Translations under genes and position numbers: made by a program
NCBI RefSeq assembly: GCF_013409255.1
Contig: NZ_JACCAS010000002.1
Span: 3,338,001-3,402,000, forward strand
Source: Paraburkholderia bryophila
GTDB taxonomy: Bacteria > Pseudomonadota > Gammaproteobacteria > Burkholderiales > Burkholderiaceae
Reading direction: 5' to 3'
DNA length: 64,000 nt
Shown here: positions 25,955 through 34,913 of the stretch, one piece after another
Layout of the letters: each line of letters begins with the position of its first letter
Numbering within the stretch: position 1 is the stretch's first letter
Notes under the pieces: generated by a model
Databases searched by the model: none
What the model was told of the DNA's origin: nothing
What the model saw: only the letters and a program-made list of their open reading frames with translations

Positions 25955-27706
25955 TCAGCCTCCGGTCGTGGGGCTGAGGGTGACATCGACGCGGCGCGAT
26001 TTGCCGGGCGCGTCGGTGGCGACAATGCGTGCGGGGCGGTGCATGTCGATCCGCGCGACGTCCACGCCCGCGACGATCAGCGCGGAGCGCACGGTTGCGG
26101 CGCGCGCGGCGGCCAGTTTGACGTTGTCGGCGTAGGAGCCGGTGGCGTCGGTGTAGCCGGAAATCGCCACGCGCGCGCCGGGCGATGACGCGAGTTGGCG
26201 CGCCACGGCGGCTAGCGTGTCGGCGGATTCACGGTCGAGACTTGCGCTGCCGACGGCGAAGAAGAGTTCGGTGTGGGCGGGTTGTGTCGCGCCGGCTGCC
26301 GTGGTGTTTGCCTGAGCACTGGAGTTGCCGTTGGCGCTGTTGGTGCCGCTAGTGCCGTTGCCCGCTGCGCCCGCTGTGGCGGCACCGCCTGCGGCGCCGG
26401 CCGTCGCGCTGGTGCCGGATTGAGCCGCGCCACCCTGCGCCCCCGCCCCTGCACCGTTTTGACGCGCCGCCCCGGTCGTTGCGCCCGCACCCGATTGATC
26501 TGCGGCTTTGCCGCCGCCCCCGGCCGTTCCACCCGCCCCACCCGCGATAGCCGCGATATTCACGCTCGCGGCCGGCAACGGTACCACACGCGCATTCACC
26601 GCCGCCCCCGGCATCAATCGCATCGCATTGTCGATCACCACCCGATCGCCCACCTGCAGGCCGGAATTGACGACCCAGTCGTTACCATTCCATTCGCCCG
26701 CTTCGATCGCGCGTTGCTGCGCCTTGCCGTCTTTATCGACGGTCCACACATATTCACCGCGCGGTCCCTGCATGACCGCGCCCTGCGGCACGGCGACCGC
26801 CGCGCTGCGCTGCGCACCGAGCAGCTTGATCCGCACGAACTGGCCAGGCCGCAATGAACCGGCCGGGTTCGGCACGGCGGCGCGAATCAGATACGTGCCG
26901 GTTTCCGAACTCAACGCCGCGTCCCGGAACGCGATATGGCCGCGCTGCGGATAGATGCTGCCGTCGGCCAGCACGATCACCGCTTCGAGATCGCCGAGCG
27001 GCGGCAGCTTCAGCGTGCCGTTCGCGGTCTGCGCCCGCAATTGCAGCATCTCGTTCTCGGACAGCGAAAAATTGATCCACATCGGATCGAGCTTGGCGAC
27101 GTAAGTCAGCAGACTGTTGGACGAGTCGATATACGAACCGTCCTGCTTCTTCGCGAAGCTCGACAAGCCGGTGACCGGCGCGGTGATGGTGGTGTAGCCG
27201 AGATTCAGATTCGCGCTGGTGACGTTGGCGCGCGCCTGTTCGAGCGCGGCGGCGGCGGCCTGCTGCTGGCCGACCGAATCGTCGAGGTCTTTCTGGCTCA
27301 ACGCATTCTTCGCGACGAGCGGCCGCACGCGATTGAGATTCGCCTGCGCCGTATCGAGCCGCGCTTTCTGCTGCGCCATCTCGGCGCGCGCGGCGTCGAG
27401 CGCCGCTTCGAACGGCTTGCGGTCCATCACGAACATCACATCGCCCTGATGAACCATCGCGCCTTCCTGGTAGACGCGCTTCTCCAGGAAGCCGTTCACA
27501 CGCGCGCGGATCTCGACCTGTTGCGAACTCTCGGTCTGGCCGACGTAGTCGAACGGCACGGGTACATCGCGCAGTGCGACCTCGACCACGTCGACGTTGA
27601 CCGGCGCTCGCGCGGCTTCCGGCGCCTGTTTGTCGTGGCAGCCACTCAGCGTCGCCAGCACCGTAATGGCGAGGCCAGTGGTAAAGACGTGCAACGCTCG
27701 CATCAT
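25955..27706 (-). CDS. RND periplasmic adaptor lipoprotein with a C-terminal OmpA-like domain
   Basis: A 583-residue protein, about 180 residues longer than normal AcrA/MexE adaptors. Residues 1-23 form a lipoprotein signal (lipobox LSGC, Cys23). Residues about 45-384 are a complete adaptor: lipoyl half (QVEIRARVNGFLEKRVYQEG), hairpin, second half and beta-barrel (GTYLIRAAVPNPAGSLRPGQ). Residues about 385-479 are a Gly/Ala/Ser/Thr linker of low complexity. Residues 480-583 are OmpA/Pal-like: ELFFAVGSASLDRESADTLA, the core VAISGYTDATGSYADNVKLA with ARAATVRSAL, and the ending RRVDVTLSP. This domain would bind peptidoglycan, anchoring the pump to the wall. ATG 27706 has GGAGATCACG upstream; the next ATG, 27703, is equally possible. 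Confidence 0.9.
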   Translation of the reverse strand: MMRALHVFTTGLAITVLATLSGCHDKQAPEAARAPVNVDVVEVALRDVPVPFDYVGQTESSQQVEIRARVNGFLEKRVYQEGAMVHQGDVMFVMDRKPFEAALDAARAEMAQQKARLDTAQANLNRVRPLVAKNALSQKDLDDSVGQQQAAAAALEQARANVTSANLNLGYTTITAPVTGLSSFAKKQDGSYIDSSNSLLTYVAKLDPMWINFSLSENEMLQLRAQTANGTLKLPPLGDLEAVIVLADGSIYPQRGHIAFRDAALSSETGTYLIRAAVPNPAGSLRPGQFVRIKLLGAQRSAAVAVPQGAVMQGPRGEYVWTVDKDGKAQQRAIEAGEWNGNDWVVNSGLQVGDRVVIDNAMRLMPGAAVNARVVPLPAASVNIAAIAGGAGGTAGGGGKAADQSGAGATTGAARQNGAGAGAQGGAAQSGTSATAGAAGGAATAGAAGNGTSGTNSANGNSSAQANTTAAGATQPAHTELFFAVGSASLDRESADTLAAVARQLASSPGARVAISGYTDATGSYADNVKLAAARAATVRSALIVAGVDVARIDMHRPARIVATDAPGKSRRVDVTLSPTTGG

Positions 27707-28391
27707 CGTGATCTCCGTCGGCAAAGCGGCTGGACCGTGGTGCACGGACGCCGGGACGCAATCGCGCTACGCCGCGGCGTGTGGCCCGTGCGTGCGCGTG
27801 GAACGATCTTGATACTGCGCTGCAGCGTCAGGGATTACGCACGAATGTGCGTGTTCTCGACGTGGAATCCGTCTGCGGACCAATTCGCTTCCGCTCGTTA
27901 AAAACGGACAAACGTGGAGCGTCCTGTCGTTCAGCGACGACTCACGGCCTATGACAAAGCCGTTAAAGCGACCGCAATAAACGGGTGAACCGCATCGAAA
28001 TGAAGGGAGGCAAGCTGCACGGATGAGTGCGGCGCCAGCAAGCGTGTTCCGGGTGACTCGTCAACTGATGCATACGTGCTCCTTATTTTTCTAGCAGTAT
28101 GTCAATCGGATATCCAGTACCGCTGCACTGAGGTTAGAAAGCAATGGCCAATTGCCCGGGAATGTGTCGTGCGTTTTCCCACCTGTGCGCGCAGGCAGTG
28201 TAGCACCGCTAATCGAAAAACAACATGTAAGGGTGGAATCAGGCCGCGCGATTAATGGGCCTATTTTTTTGGGCTTTTCAGCGCGCGCAACATAGTGAGT
28301 CGGGAGCGCGACGAGGCGGCCTGGCGAGTTGACGGATCGCCGACCGTTGTTCGAGCTTCGCCGGTTTTCGCGGCGAAGCTCGACACCGCTA
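27707..28391. other. Non-coding stretch upstream of the RND operon
   Basis: About 680 bases with no supported gene. It should contain the minus-strand promoter of the efflux operon in its left part. A palindrome at 28351-28383 lies at the far end. Confidence 0.5.
28351..28383 (-). terminator. Perfect hairpin after the PraB-like gene
   Basis: TCGAGCTTCGCCG (28351-28363) and CGGCGAAGCTCGA (28371-28383) form a perfect 13-base stem with a 7-base loop, starting 8 bases past the stop of the PraB-like gene. There is no T run on the minus strand, so it is a probable 3' stem-loop rather than a proven terminator. Confidence 0.5.
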
Positions 28392-28874
28392 TTACGGCGA
28401 GACTGTGAACGCCGGATTCGGGCTGACCGACAGGCTATTCACCTTGCAGTTGCCGGACAGCGGTTGATTGCTCGCGCTCAGCGTATTGGTCGCGTTGCTC
28501 CACGCACCACTGATCGTGGAAGGACCGCAGTTCGCGCCGAGCACGCTGAAGCCGACGTTCGCCACATTGCCGGTCGTCGTGCTGGTGGCAACGAGTTTCC
28601 ACGGCAGTCCGATGATCTGCGGCACGCCGCACAGGCCACCGCCCGTGATCGCGACCGAGTTGATCTGCGCGTACGTGCCGTCCGTGCTCACCACGCCGCT
28701 GAGCGTGATGCCGCAACTAACATTCGGCGCGATCGGCGTGCTGACGTTGATCGTGCCCGGCGCGCTGAAGGAAGCACCGGCCGGTCCGATCGTCGCCGCG
28801 GCGGCGATCGGGGCTACGGCGGCGAATGCGATAGCGATGGCGCTGCTGCATGCGAAAGTTTTGATCAGCTTCAT
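28392..28874 (-). CDS. Secreted protein resembling alkane-oxidation activator PraB
   Basis: A 160-residue secreted protein with a signal peptide ending about residue 26 (SAIAIAFAAVAPIAAAATIG). The mature part is poor in charge and rich in Ala, Ser, Thr, Gly and Val, with four Cys (NVSCGITL, GGGLCGVP, GANCGPST, SGNCKVNS). Composition and pattern resemble the PraA/PraB proteins, extracellular factors described in Pseudomonas as activators of alkane oxidation or biofilm components. The similarity is judged by eye; the exact role here is unknown. No alkane hydroxylase gene is nearby. Confidence 0.6.
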   Translation of the reverse strand: MKLIKTFACSSAIAIAFAAVAPIAAAATIGPAGASFSAPGTINVSTPIAPNVSCGITLSGVVSTDGTYAQINSVAITGGGLCGVPQIIGLPWKLVATSTTTGNVANVGFSVLGANCGPSTISGAWSNATNTLSASNQPLSGNCKVNSLSVSPNPAFTVSP

Positions 28875-29730
28875 GATTGACCTTCCCAGAAAAAAGGCTA
28901 AAGAAATTGCCGGAGTTGGGCAGCCGGCGGCGCTGTGCGTGGACCTCGCCGCCTGGCCGTTTGAAGCGCCTGACTACTGCTATCCGCTCGGTCGGCGGGC
29001 ATCGTCATGCCAGCCGCCGTCGGCGTCGTTCGTCATCCTGATCGCCTGGGTGTGGTGTTTTCAGGAAGGTCGAACCTCATGCAATTGCTGTTGCGATTGC
29101 TACGTCGGTTGCTATTGCACGAAGGCCCCGATAATGACGGCCGACACAGCACCATGCACATGTGTCTCAAATCCCATTATTTTGTCTCCGTGAGTATTTT
29201 TAATTCAGCGCGCACGATAATCGTCCGGCATAGGTATGCCGGTTTTATACGGGCGTAACAGGTCACGACATTAAAATGCCTCGCGTAGCACCAGCCAGCC
29301 CAATGGGCCAGCGATCTATTCAATCGGAAAATGCGCGCCGCATTTAAAAACAGGCTGAGTCCCGCAATAGACTGGCTGTCTCGCGAGATACCTGTTCCAT
29401 CGCACTCCTCGTCGGGTTGGGATGCTGCAGTGCACCGCAGTCATTGGCCGGATGTTTCAAATAATTATGTGGCCAAACAGTAATCTGGACGGCGCGGCGT
29501 GTATATAGAACTTTTGATCCAAACCGATGATGGCGGCAGATCCTTGTATTGCCGTCGTTTCGCGAAGGTTTTTAAACGGTCGAATGAATCGAATAACGAG
29601 GTGCGGCGACGTTTAACAGTTTCAGTCTGATGCAATTGGCGTATTCTCACTGCGTGGCCAACCGATTTAGAAAACGCCGCGATCCGATTCAATACGTCGG
29701 CAATCGGCTGTTAATGGGGAAACGCGCACT
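28875..29730. other. Long intergenic region between divergent genes
   Basis: About 850 bases between the divergent PraB-like gene and the 292-residue protein gene. I see no full-sized gene. It contains one tiny candidate open frame with a good ribosome site (listed separately) and moderately AT-rich sequence near 29190-29290 and 29450-29720 that could hold promoters. Confidence 0.5.
29112..29177 (-). CDS. Possible 21-residue peptide
   Basis: ATG 29177, preceded by ACGGAGACAAAATA on the minus strand, reads MGFETHVHGAVSAVIIGAF-VQ and stops at TAG. The second half is hydrophobic (AVSAVIIGAFV). The ribosome site is good and the peptide is compositionally orderly, but such a short frame could easily be chance. 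Confidence 0.25.
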   Translation of the reverse strand: MGFETHVHGAVSAVIIGAFVQ

Positions 29731-30609
29731 ATGTCATTCCGGAACGCGAGAAAACCTGCCGCCATGCGGTGGTGGCTTTTCGCCGGCTGCGGGGTATTGG
29801 GCCTCGGCACGATTGCGCTGACAGCTGTCCTGATGGGGCAGTGGCCGACGCGCGGGGACTCCGCCACGCAGGTTGCGGTTCAAGCCGAGGCTGAGCCTGG
29901 GGATATCGGCGGACTGGTCACGAATCGGCACAGCCTGGCGGTGGCGTCTCCCGCGGCGCCGGCCTCGTCGACCCACGTAGGGATCGACGTGTTTTCGCGC
30001 CTCGAAACGGCAGGACGCGATAAATCCCTGATCCAACCGGAAGCCAACCTCAGCAATACGCTCGACGAAGCGCTGCAACGCGCGCAGTCGTTTCCCGATT
30101 TCGGCGCGCTCGCGGGACGCACCGATCCGGAGGGACTCTTCGAAGCGGCGGCCTGGGTCGATGCGTGCGAGCGTGGTGCGTTCGCCGCTCAGGACATGTC
30201 GTTGCGCTGCCGGGAGCCGGATCGGCACGGCGCGCACTATGCGGACGATCTGTTGAAGCAGGCCGCTGATGCAGGCCAACCCGGCGCCGTTCTGAGCCTG
30301 GCGGCACGACACCCCGAACAATGGATGGAGATACCTTTGCGCAGCGGCGGCATGCTCGGCGACCGCGTGTTCGCACTCGCCGCGCTGGGCCGGTCCGCCG
30401 CACTCGTGCTGCTCAGTCAACTGTGCGCCGCGCCCAAAGCCTGCGTCGATGAGCAACTGACGCGCAACGTGCTGGCGCTACTGCAGTTGAGTATCTACAA
30501 GACGGGGACGTCGGAGACCGGCGAGTATCTGACGGGCTCCGAGATCAACCGCCGCGAAGCGGTCGATCGCGCCGCGCGACTCCGCACTGAACTGCAATGG
30601 CCGCCTTGA
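29731..30609 (+). CDS. Membrane-anchored protein, unknown function
   Basis: A 292-residue protein with one N-terminal transmembrane helix (WWLFAGCGVLGLGTIALTAV, about residues 14-33) and a periplasmic remainder. The soluble part is helical, with Ala/Leu-rich pairs such as ADDLLKQAADAGQPGAVLSL, reminiscent of Sel1/TPR-type helical repeats without a clear match. Cysteines CERG, CREP, CAAPKAC suggest periplasmic disulfides. No family recognised. Conventional codon use supports a real gene. Confidence 0.7.
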   Translation: MSFRNARKPAAMRWWLFAGCGVLGLGTIALTAVLMGQWPTRGDSATQVAVQAEAEPGDIGGLVTNRHSLAVASPAAPASSTHVGIDVFSRLETAGRDKSLIQPEANLSNTLDEALQRAQSFPDFGALAGRTDPEGLFEAAAWVDACERGAFAAQDMSLRCREPDRHGAHYADDLLKQAADAGQPGAVLSLAARHPEQWMEIPLRSGGMLGDRVFALAALGRSAALVLLSQLCAAPKACVDEQLTRNVLALLQLSIYKTGTSETGEYLTGSEINRREAVDRAARLRTELQWPP

Positions 30610-30818
30610 TCGATCGCCGGGCGCCGTCCTCCCGTCACGGCTGCGGTCGCGGTGACAGTCACCTTCCGCGAAGGATAAACAGGTGGCGGTATCGGCGGGG
30701 CTCAAGCATCTGTTCTGATGCACTCAAATGACAGGGCCTGTTGCATGAATGGCCCTGTCTTATCTGATGCGGGACCGTGGGACGCGCCGCATTCCAACGG
30801 TCCCGCGCCATCATTTCA

Positions 30819-31163
30819 TCAATGCACTTTAGGAAAGCCGTGACGCTGCGCAAGCAGATCGAGAATGCGACGCGTATCGGTCACGAAGCGTTTTTCGCCC
30901 AGCACCTGCGCGTCGGCGGGCGCCGGCTGTTCGTCGCCGAAAATCAATGCGGGCAGGCCTTGATGCGCCTCGTCGAGCGCCTCGATGGCAACCGCGCGCG
31001 GCCGCGCGAACGGTAAGCGCTGGATATCCAGTTGCGTGGTGCGGCTCGGATCGCTCGCCAGCAATCCTTCAATCGGCGCGCCGTGTGGGCAAATGAAACG
31101 CTCACCCGGATGCTTCGGATCGGTAAAGCCCGGTTCCAGTAACAGCAGCAGATCTCGACTCAT
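30819..31163 (-). CDS. DUF3088-family protein
   Basis: A 114-residue protein beginning MSRDLLLLLEPGFTDPKHPG, followed by FICPHGAPIEGLLASDP with a Cys-Pro near the N-terminus and LPALIFGDEQPAPADA in the second half. The layout (Cys-Pro after the first strand, cis-Pro-like LPALI) resembles a thioredoxin-like fold, and the sequence matches the DUF3088 family, which has no assigned function. The start ATG 31163 fits the family; 20 upstream residues of the open frame do not. It is flanked by 200-base gaps and appears to be a single-gene unit. Confidence 0.7.
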   Translation of the reverse strand: MSRDLLLLLEPGFTDPKHPGERFICPHGAPIEGLLASDPSRTTQLDIQRLPFARPRAVAIEALDEAHQGLPALIFGDEQPAPADAQVLGEKRFVTDTRRILDLLAQRHGFPKVH

Positions 31164-31388
31164 GGTTGTCCCGTCGTGGAAGGTAGGTGAATGAATGACG
31201 CGAGAGGAATGGGACGTGCCCATGCAGCGGATCAGTATAGGCAGGCAGTGCGCGGCGCAAAACCAGCGATTTGAGCTATGGATATGTGCGCGGTGGGATT
31301 GATATGACGCGGGGTATGGCTGGGCGACGCGGGAGCGCCGCCCACTTTCACAACGGTAACGCTAAACCGGATCGAGCGGCTTCAGGTT

Positions 31389-31934
31389 TTAGCGTGCCAG
31401 TTCGGCCTCGATGGCCGCGACGAGGCGCGGATCATCGGCGGTGACATCGGGAGAAAAACGCCCCACCACGCGGCCATCGCGACTGACCAGAAATTTTTCG
31501 AAATTCCAGAGCACGTCGGGTACCGCGTTGGGTTCGATGCCGTAGCCCTTGAGCCGTTCGCGGAACGGACCCTCGCCGGTGGCGTCGGGCTGCGTGGCGG
31601 TCAGCGTGTGATACAGCGGATGCTGGTCGGCGCCGACCACCGAGATCTTCGAGAACAGCGGGAATTTCACGTCATAGGTGCTGGTGCAGAAGGTCTGGAT
31701 TTCCTCGTCGCTGCCCGGCTCCTGGCCTTTGAAGTTGTTCGCCGGAAAACCCAGTACTTCGAGACCGTCGCCGCGCTTGTCTTCGTAGAGTTTTTCCAGA
31801 CCTTCGTATTGCGGCGTCAGCCCGCATTTCGAGGCCACGTTCACGACCAGCAGCACCTTGCCTTGAAACTGCTTCAGTGTTTGCGGCGTGCCTTCAATCG
31901 ACGTGACGGGTACATCGTATAAGGCTTGACTCAT
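31389..31934 (-). CDS. Glutathione peroxidase family (BtuE-like) thiol peroxidase
   Basis: A 181-residue peroxidase that reduces hydrogen peroxide and lipid hydroperoxides, most likely with thioredoxin rather than glutathione. The peroxidatic residue is Cys37 (NVASKCGLTPQY), not selenocysteine. The rest of the catalytic set is Q71 (FKGQEPGS), W143 and N144 (LWNFEKFLV). Cys83 (FCTSTYDVKFP) is the usual resolving cysteine. The length is normal for the cytosolic family and no signal peptide is present. It is a single-gene unit. Confidence 0.93.
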   Translation of the reverse strand: MSQALYDVPVTSIEGTPQTLKQFQGKVLLVVNVASKCGLTPQYEGLEKLYEDKRGDGLEVLGFPANNFKGQEPGSDEEIQTFCTSTYDVKFPLFSKISVVGADQHPLYHTLTATQPDATGEGPFRERLKGYGIEPNAVPDVLWNFEKFLVSRDGRVVGRFSPDVTADDPRLVAAIEAELAR

Positions 31935-32153
31935 GGATCACCTTCGGTTGGTTGAGGGATGGGCACACGATACGCCGCTTTTCGAATTTCGGCAGAGCAC
32001 GGCCGGGCGATCGCGCAATCGCGCAATCGCAAGAGGGTCGCCCCTCAATATCCTTATTCCTATTGATTGGTTCGCCCGGTTTCGGCGAAACGCTATTGTC
32101 GAGCGCTCACACGGTCTCGCCCAACCCACCCCAAACACAATGAGAGTTCAGTC

Positions 32154-33104
32154 ATGAAACCGCAAAGTTCGCCACGCTTCACCGGCCAGGTTCTGCTCAG
32201 CGCGATCGCGTCGATCGCCATGGGTTTCAGCACGCTTGCCTTAGCCGGCGTTGCGCTCGATCTCAGCCCACAGCAACCGGACCGGATCCGTGTGCAAAAA
32301 GATCCGGTGGCCGTGAAAGCCGTCTCCGCGCAGTTTCATTTCGTGAAAGACGACACGCTCACAATCGGCATTCATCCGACCATCCCGCCGATCAGCACGT
32401 ATGCCACCGACGCGAAAACCGTGGTCGGTTTCGACGCCGACCTCGCGCAAGTGGTCGCGGATAGTCTGGGTAGAAAGCTGGAACTGGTGCCGGTGGCGTG
32501 GGCCGACTGGCCGCTCGCGCTGGAGTCCGGCAAGGTCGACGCGGTGTTGTCGAACGTCACGGTCACGGAGGAGCGCAAGCTCAAATTCGATTTTTCCAGC
32601 TACCGTCAGGACCAGGTTGGCTTTTACGTGAAGTCCGACAGCAAGATCGCGTCGCTGAAGGAGCCGAAGGACGTGGCCGGCCTGCGGATCGTCACGGACT
32701 CCGGCACCAACCAGGAAAAGATCCTGCTGGCGTGGGACAAGGAAAATGTCGCGCACGGCCTGAAGCCGGTCGCCGTCCAGTACTACGACGATGTTGCCGT
32801 GAGGAACCTCGCGCTTCAATCCGGCCGCGCCGATGCGGTGTTCAGCGTCAATGCGACCCAGGCTTATCAGGCCGCGCAGCAAGGCAAGACCCGACTGGTC
32901 GGCACGGTCAGCGGCGGCTGGCCGCGCACCGCCGAACTCGCGATCGCGACGCGCAAAGGCAGCGGTCTCGCCGATGCGCTCACCGCCTCGCTGAACGACC
33001 TGATCGCGTCGGGTACGTACACGCGTGTGCTGGACCGATGGAATCTCGGCTCGGAGGCGATCGCCCGATCGGCGACCAATCCGCCGGGTTTGCCGAAGCT
33101 CTAA
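32154..33104 (+). CDS. Amino-acid-type ABC transporter substrate-binding protein
   Basis: A 316-residue periplasmic binding protein of solute-binding family 3. The signal peptide runs to about residue 30 (LLSAIASIAMGFSTLALAGV). The binding domain has LTIGIHPTIPPISTYATDAK, VGFDADLAQVVADSLGRKLE and VLSNVTVTEERKLKFDFSSY, with DSGTNQEKILLAWDKEN in the hinge region. No permease or ATPase is adjacent. The flavin monooxygenase 2.4 kb away could suggest a sulfur-compound ligand, as such pairs occur in sulfur-scavenging loci, but several genes intervene, so this is speculation. Confidence 0.88.
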   Translation: MKPQSSPRFTGQVLLSAIASIAMGFSTLALAGVALDLSPQQPDRIRVQKDPVAVKAVSAQFHFVKDDTLTIGIHPTIPPISTYATDAKTVVGFDADLAQVVADSLGRKLELVPVAWADWPLALESGKVDAVLSNVTVTEERKLKFDFSSYRQDQVGFYVKSDSKIASLKEPKDVAGLRIVTDSGTNQEKILLAWDKENVAHGLKPVAVQYYDDVAVRNLALQSGRADAVFSVNATQAYQAAQQGKTRLVGTVSGGWPRTAELAIATRKGSGLADALTASLNDLIASGTYTRVLDRWNLGSEAIARSATNPPGLPKL

Positions 33105-33125
33105 ACCGTTTTCACGAGCAGGCGC

Positions 33126-34139
33126 TCAGCGTGCGGCGTTGAGTTTTCGGGCTCGACGCCGCAGGTAGAGATTGTTGAAGATCAGCGCAAGTCCCGTCGT
33201 ACACGCACCGGCAATTTGCGCTCGCGCCGGCACGACACCGGTCAGCGACGACAGCACGAACGTCGTGACCGGCAGCACGTCCATGAACAGCACGCCGTTG
33301 AGCGGCGTCAAAATCCGGTTGCCCATATTCAAGAACAGAATCGCGACGAAGCCCGCAATCGGACCCATATAAAGCAGGTGCGGCGCGATGGCCCACAGTT
33401 GGCCGCCTGACGGTACGGCGACGACATGCAATGCGAACAGCAAAGCATTGAGCCCAAGGATCGTCGTCAAGCCGAGCCACAAGGTCACGGTGGTGTACTT
33501 CAGCGCCGACCAGTTCTTGAAGTGCGACGCGCTAAACGTGTAGATGACCCAGCACAGCGCGCCGACCAGAATCAGGCCGTTCGCCGAATAGTGCTGCGGT
33601 TCGTGCAGCGCCGACACGATATCGCCTTTCGTGACCACCAGCGAGACGCCGATGAACGACATCAGAATGAAGAGCAGCGTCACCACCGGCGGCATGCTTT
33701 TGCGGACCAGCGAATTCAGCAGCAGGCCCATCATCGGCTGGGTCGCCATCATGATCGATGCGGTCAACGCGCCTTGCGGGCCGGCGAGTTGCTGACCGAG
33801 AAACACAAACGAGCCGAAGCCGCAAAATCCGACCGAACCGAGCAACCACGCCAACGCAAGCGACCCGCCATTCGGTCGCCATGCGCCCTTACCTTCCTTG
33901 ACGACCAACAGCGCGAGAAACGCCACGCCCGCGATCAGATAGCGCAGCGACGTGAAGGTGAACGGATCGACGTGCGTCAACGCGTCCGTCATCACGGGGA
34001 ACATGATGCCCATCAACACGGTAGCCGCGACGCAGAACAGGACGCCTTTGCCATACGCGCTCTGGGCTGAAGGATGGCCGACGGTTGCTGCTCCGGCACG
34101 ACCGGCAGTGACTGACGATATCCCGATCGGCTCATTCAT
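33126..34139 (-). CDS. EamA/DMT-superfamily exporter
   Basis: A 337-residue inner-membrane protein with ten predicted helices in two EamA repeats (VLFCVAATVLMGIMFPVMTD and LILVGALCWVIYTFSASHFK begin the two halves). Members export amino acids and other metabolites. About 27 residues precede the first helix, and the tail RRRARKLNAAR is positive as expected for the cytosol. It is preceded 30 bases upstream by a TetR gene in the same orientation, so TetR may control this exporter. Confidence 0.88.
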   Translation of the reverse strand: MNEPIGISSVTAGRAGAATVGHPSAQSAYGKGVLFCVAATVLMGIMFPVMTDALTHVDPFTFTSLRYLIAGVAFLALLVVKEGKGAWRPNGGSLALAWLLGSVGFCGFGSFVFLGQQLAGPQGALTASIMMATQPMMGLLLNSLVRKSMPPVVTLLFILMSFIGVSLVVTKGDIVSALHEPQHYSANGLILVGALCWVIYTFSASHFKNWSALKYTTVTLWLGLTTILGLNALLFALHVVAVPSGGQLWAIAPHLLYMGPIAGFVAILFLNMGNRILTPLNGVLFMDVLPVTTFVLSSLTGVVPARAQIAGACTTGLALIFNNLYLRRRARKLNAAR

Positions 34140-34169
34140 GAATGATCGTTCCAGAAATAGGGAAAAATT

Positions 34170-34799
34170 TTAGAGCAGCGCGCGCATCGTCATTTCAACG
34201 ATGGGCACGAGATCTTTCTCGTGGAAATTCGCTTTACCCAGCACACGAAAACCTTGGATCACGCATAACAGGAAGGTGCTGACGGCTTGCTCGTCGAGTG
34301 TGGAATTGAACTCTCCCGCTTGCTGGCCACGCGTCACGGCAGCGGCAAGGTGCGAAGCGATGCGGCGCAAAGTGGTTTCGATATGCGGACGCAAAGCCTC
34401 GTCCGCGGGCAGCAGTTCGATCACGGCGTTCGTGATGAAGCAGCCGTGCCGTTGCGACAGCCTCGCGGACACCTTGGTGTAGTGCAGCAACGCCTGGCGC
34501 AACGCCTCTTGCGGCGACTCCGCCGCTTCCAGTCGCTCTTTCACGCGGGCGACCGCCCCATCCGCATACTGACCGAACGCGGCGACGAGCAAACCGTGTT
34601 TGTCGCCGAACGCGCTGTAAAGACTCGCGCGGAACAGACCCGTGGATTTGCACAGCGTCTCGATCGACGTAGCGTGATAACCCTGCTGCCAGAACACCCG
34701 ACCGGCCGCTCGCGTGACTTCGTCGATATCGAATTCGCGCGGGCGTCCACGCTCGGCGGGAGCGGACGATGAAGGCATGAGCGGGCTGTGTCGTGGCAT
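34170..34799 (-). CDS. TetR-family regulator
   Basis: A 209-residue TetR repressor. The DNA-binding part is GRPREFDIDEVTRAAGRVFW with HATSIETLCKSTGLFRASLY; the C-terminal part (LSQRHGCFITNAVIELLPAD, VSTFLLCVIQGFRVLGKAN) is typical of the AcrR/NemR-like subgroup whose Cys can sense electrophiles or oxidants. It runs 30 bases ahead of the EamA exporter in the same direction. ATG 34799 or 34778 may be the start. Confidence 0.88.
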   Translation of the reverse strand: MPRHSPLMPSSSAPAERGRPREFDIDEVTRAAGRVFWQQGYHATSIETLCKSTGLFRASLYSAFGDKHGLLVAAFGQYADGAVARVKERLEAAESPQEALRQALLHYTKVSARLSQRHGCFITNAVIELLPADEALRPHIETTLRRIASHLAAAVTRGQQAGEFNSTLDEQAVSTFLLCVIQGFRVLGKANFHEKDLVPIVEMTMRALL

Positions 34800-34913
34800 G
34801 GTGTGCGGATATTAAGACTGATCGTTCCACAAAGCAAGCGGACTTGAGAACTTTACCCATCAGCCTCGCCGGTACACGGACCGCCGTCCTTTCCACTTCA
34901 ACTCATAACGTAA

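Noticed and set aside
28468..29193. Cys-rich plus-strand frame (SCNCCCDCYVGCYCTKAP near 29080-29135), resembling a metallothionein
   Set aside because: The frame has no start near the Cys run and mostly mirrors the PraB-like gene; the Cys codons come from short TTGC repeats on this strand.
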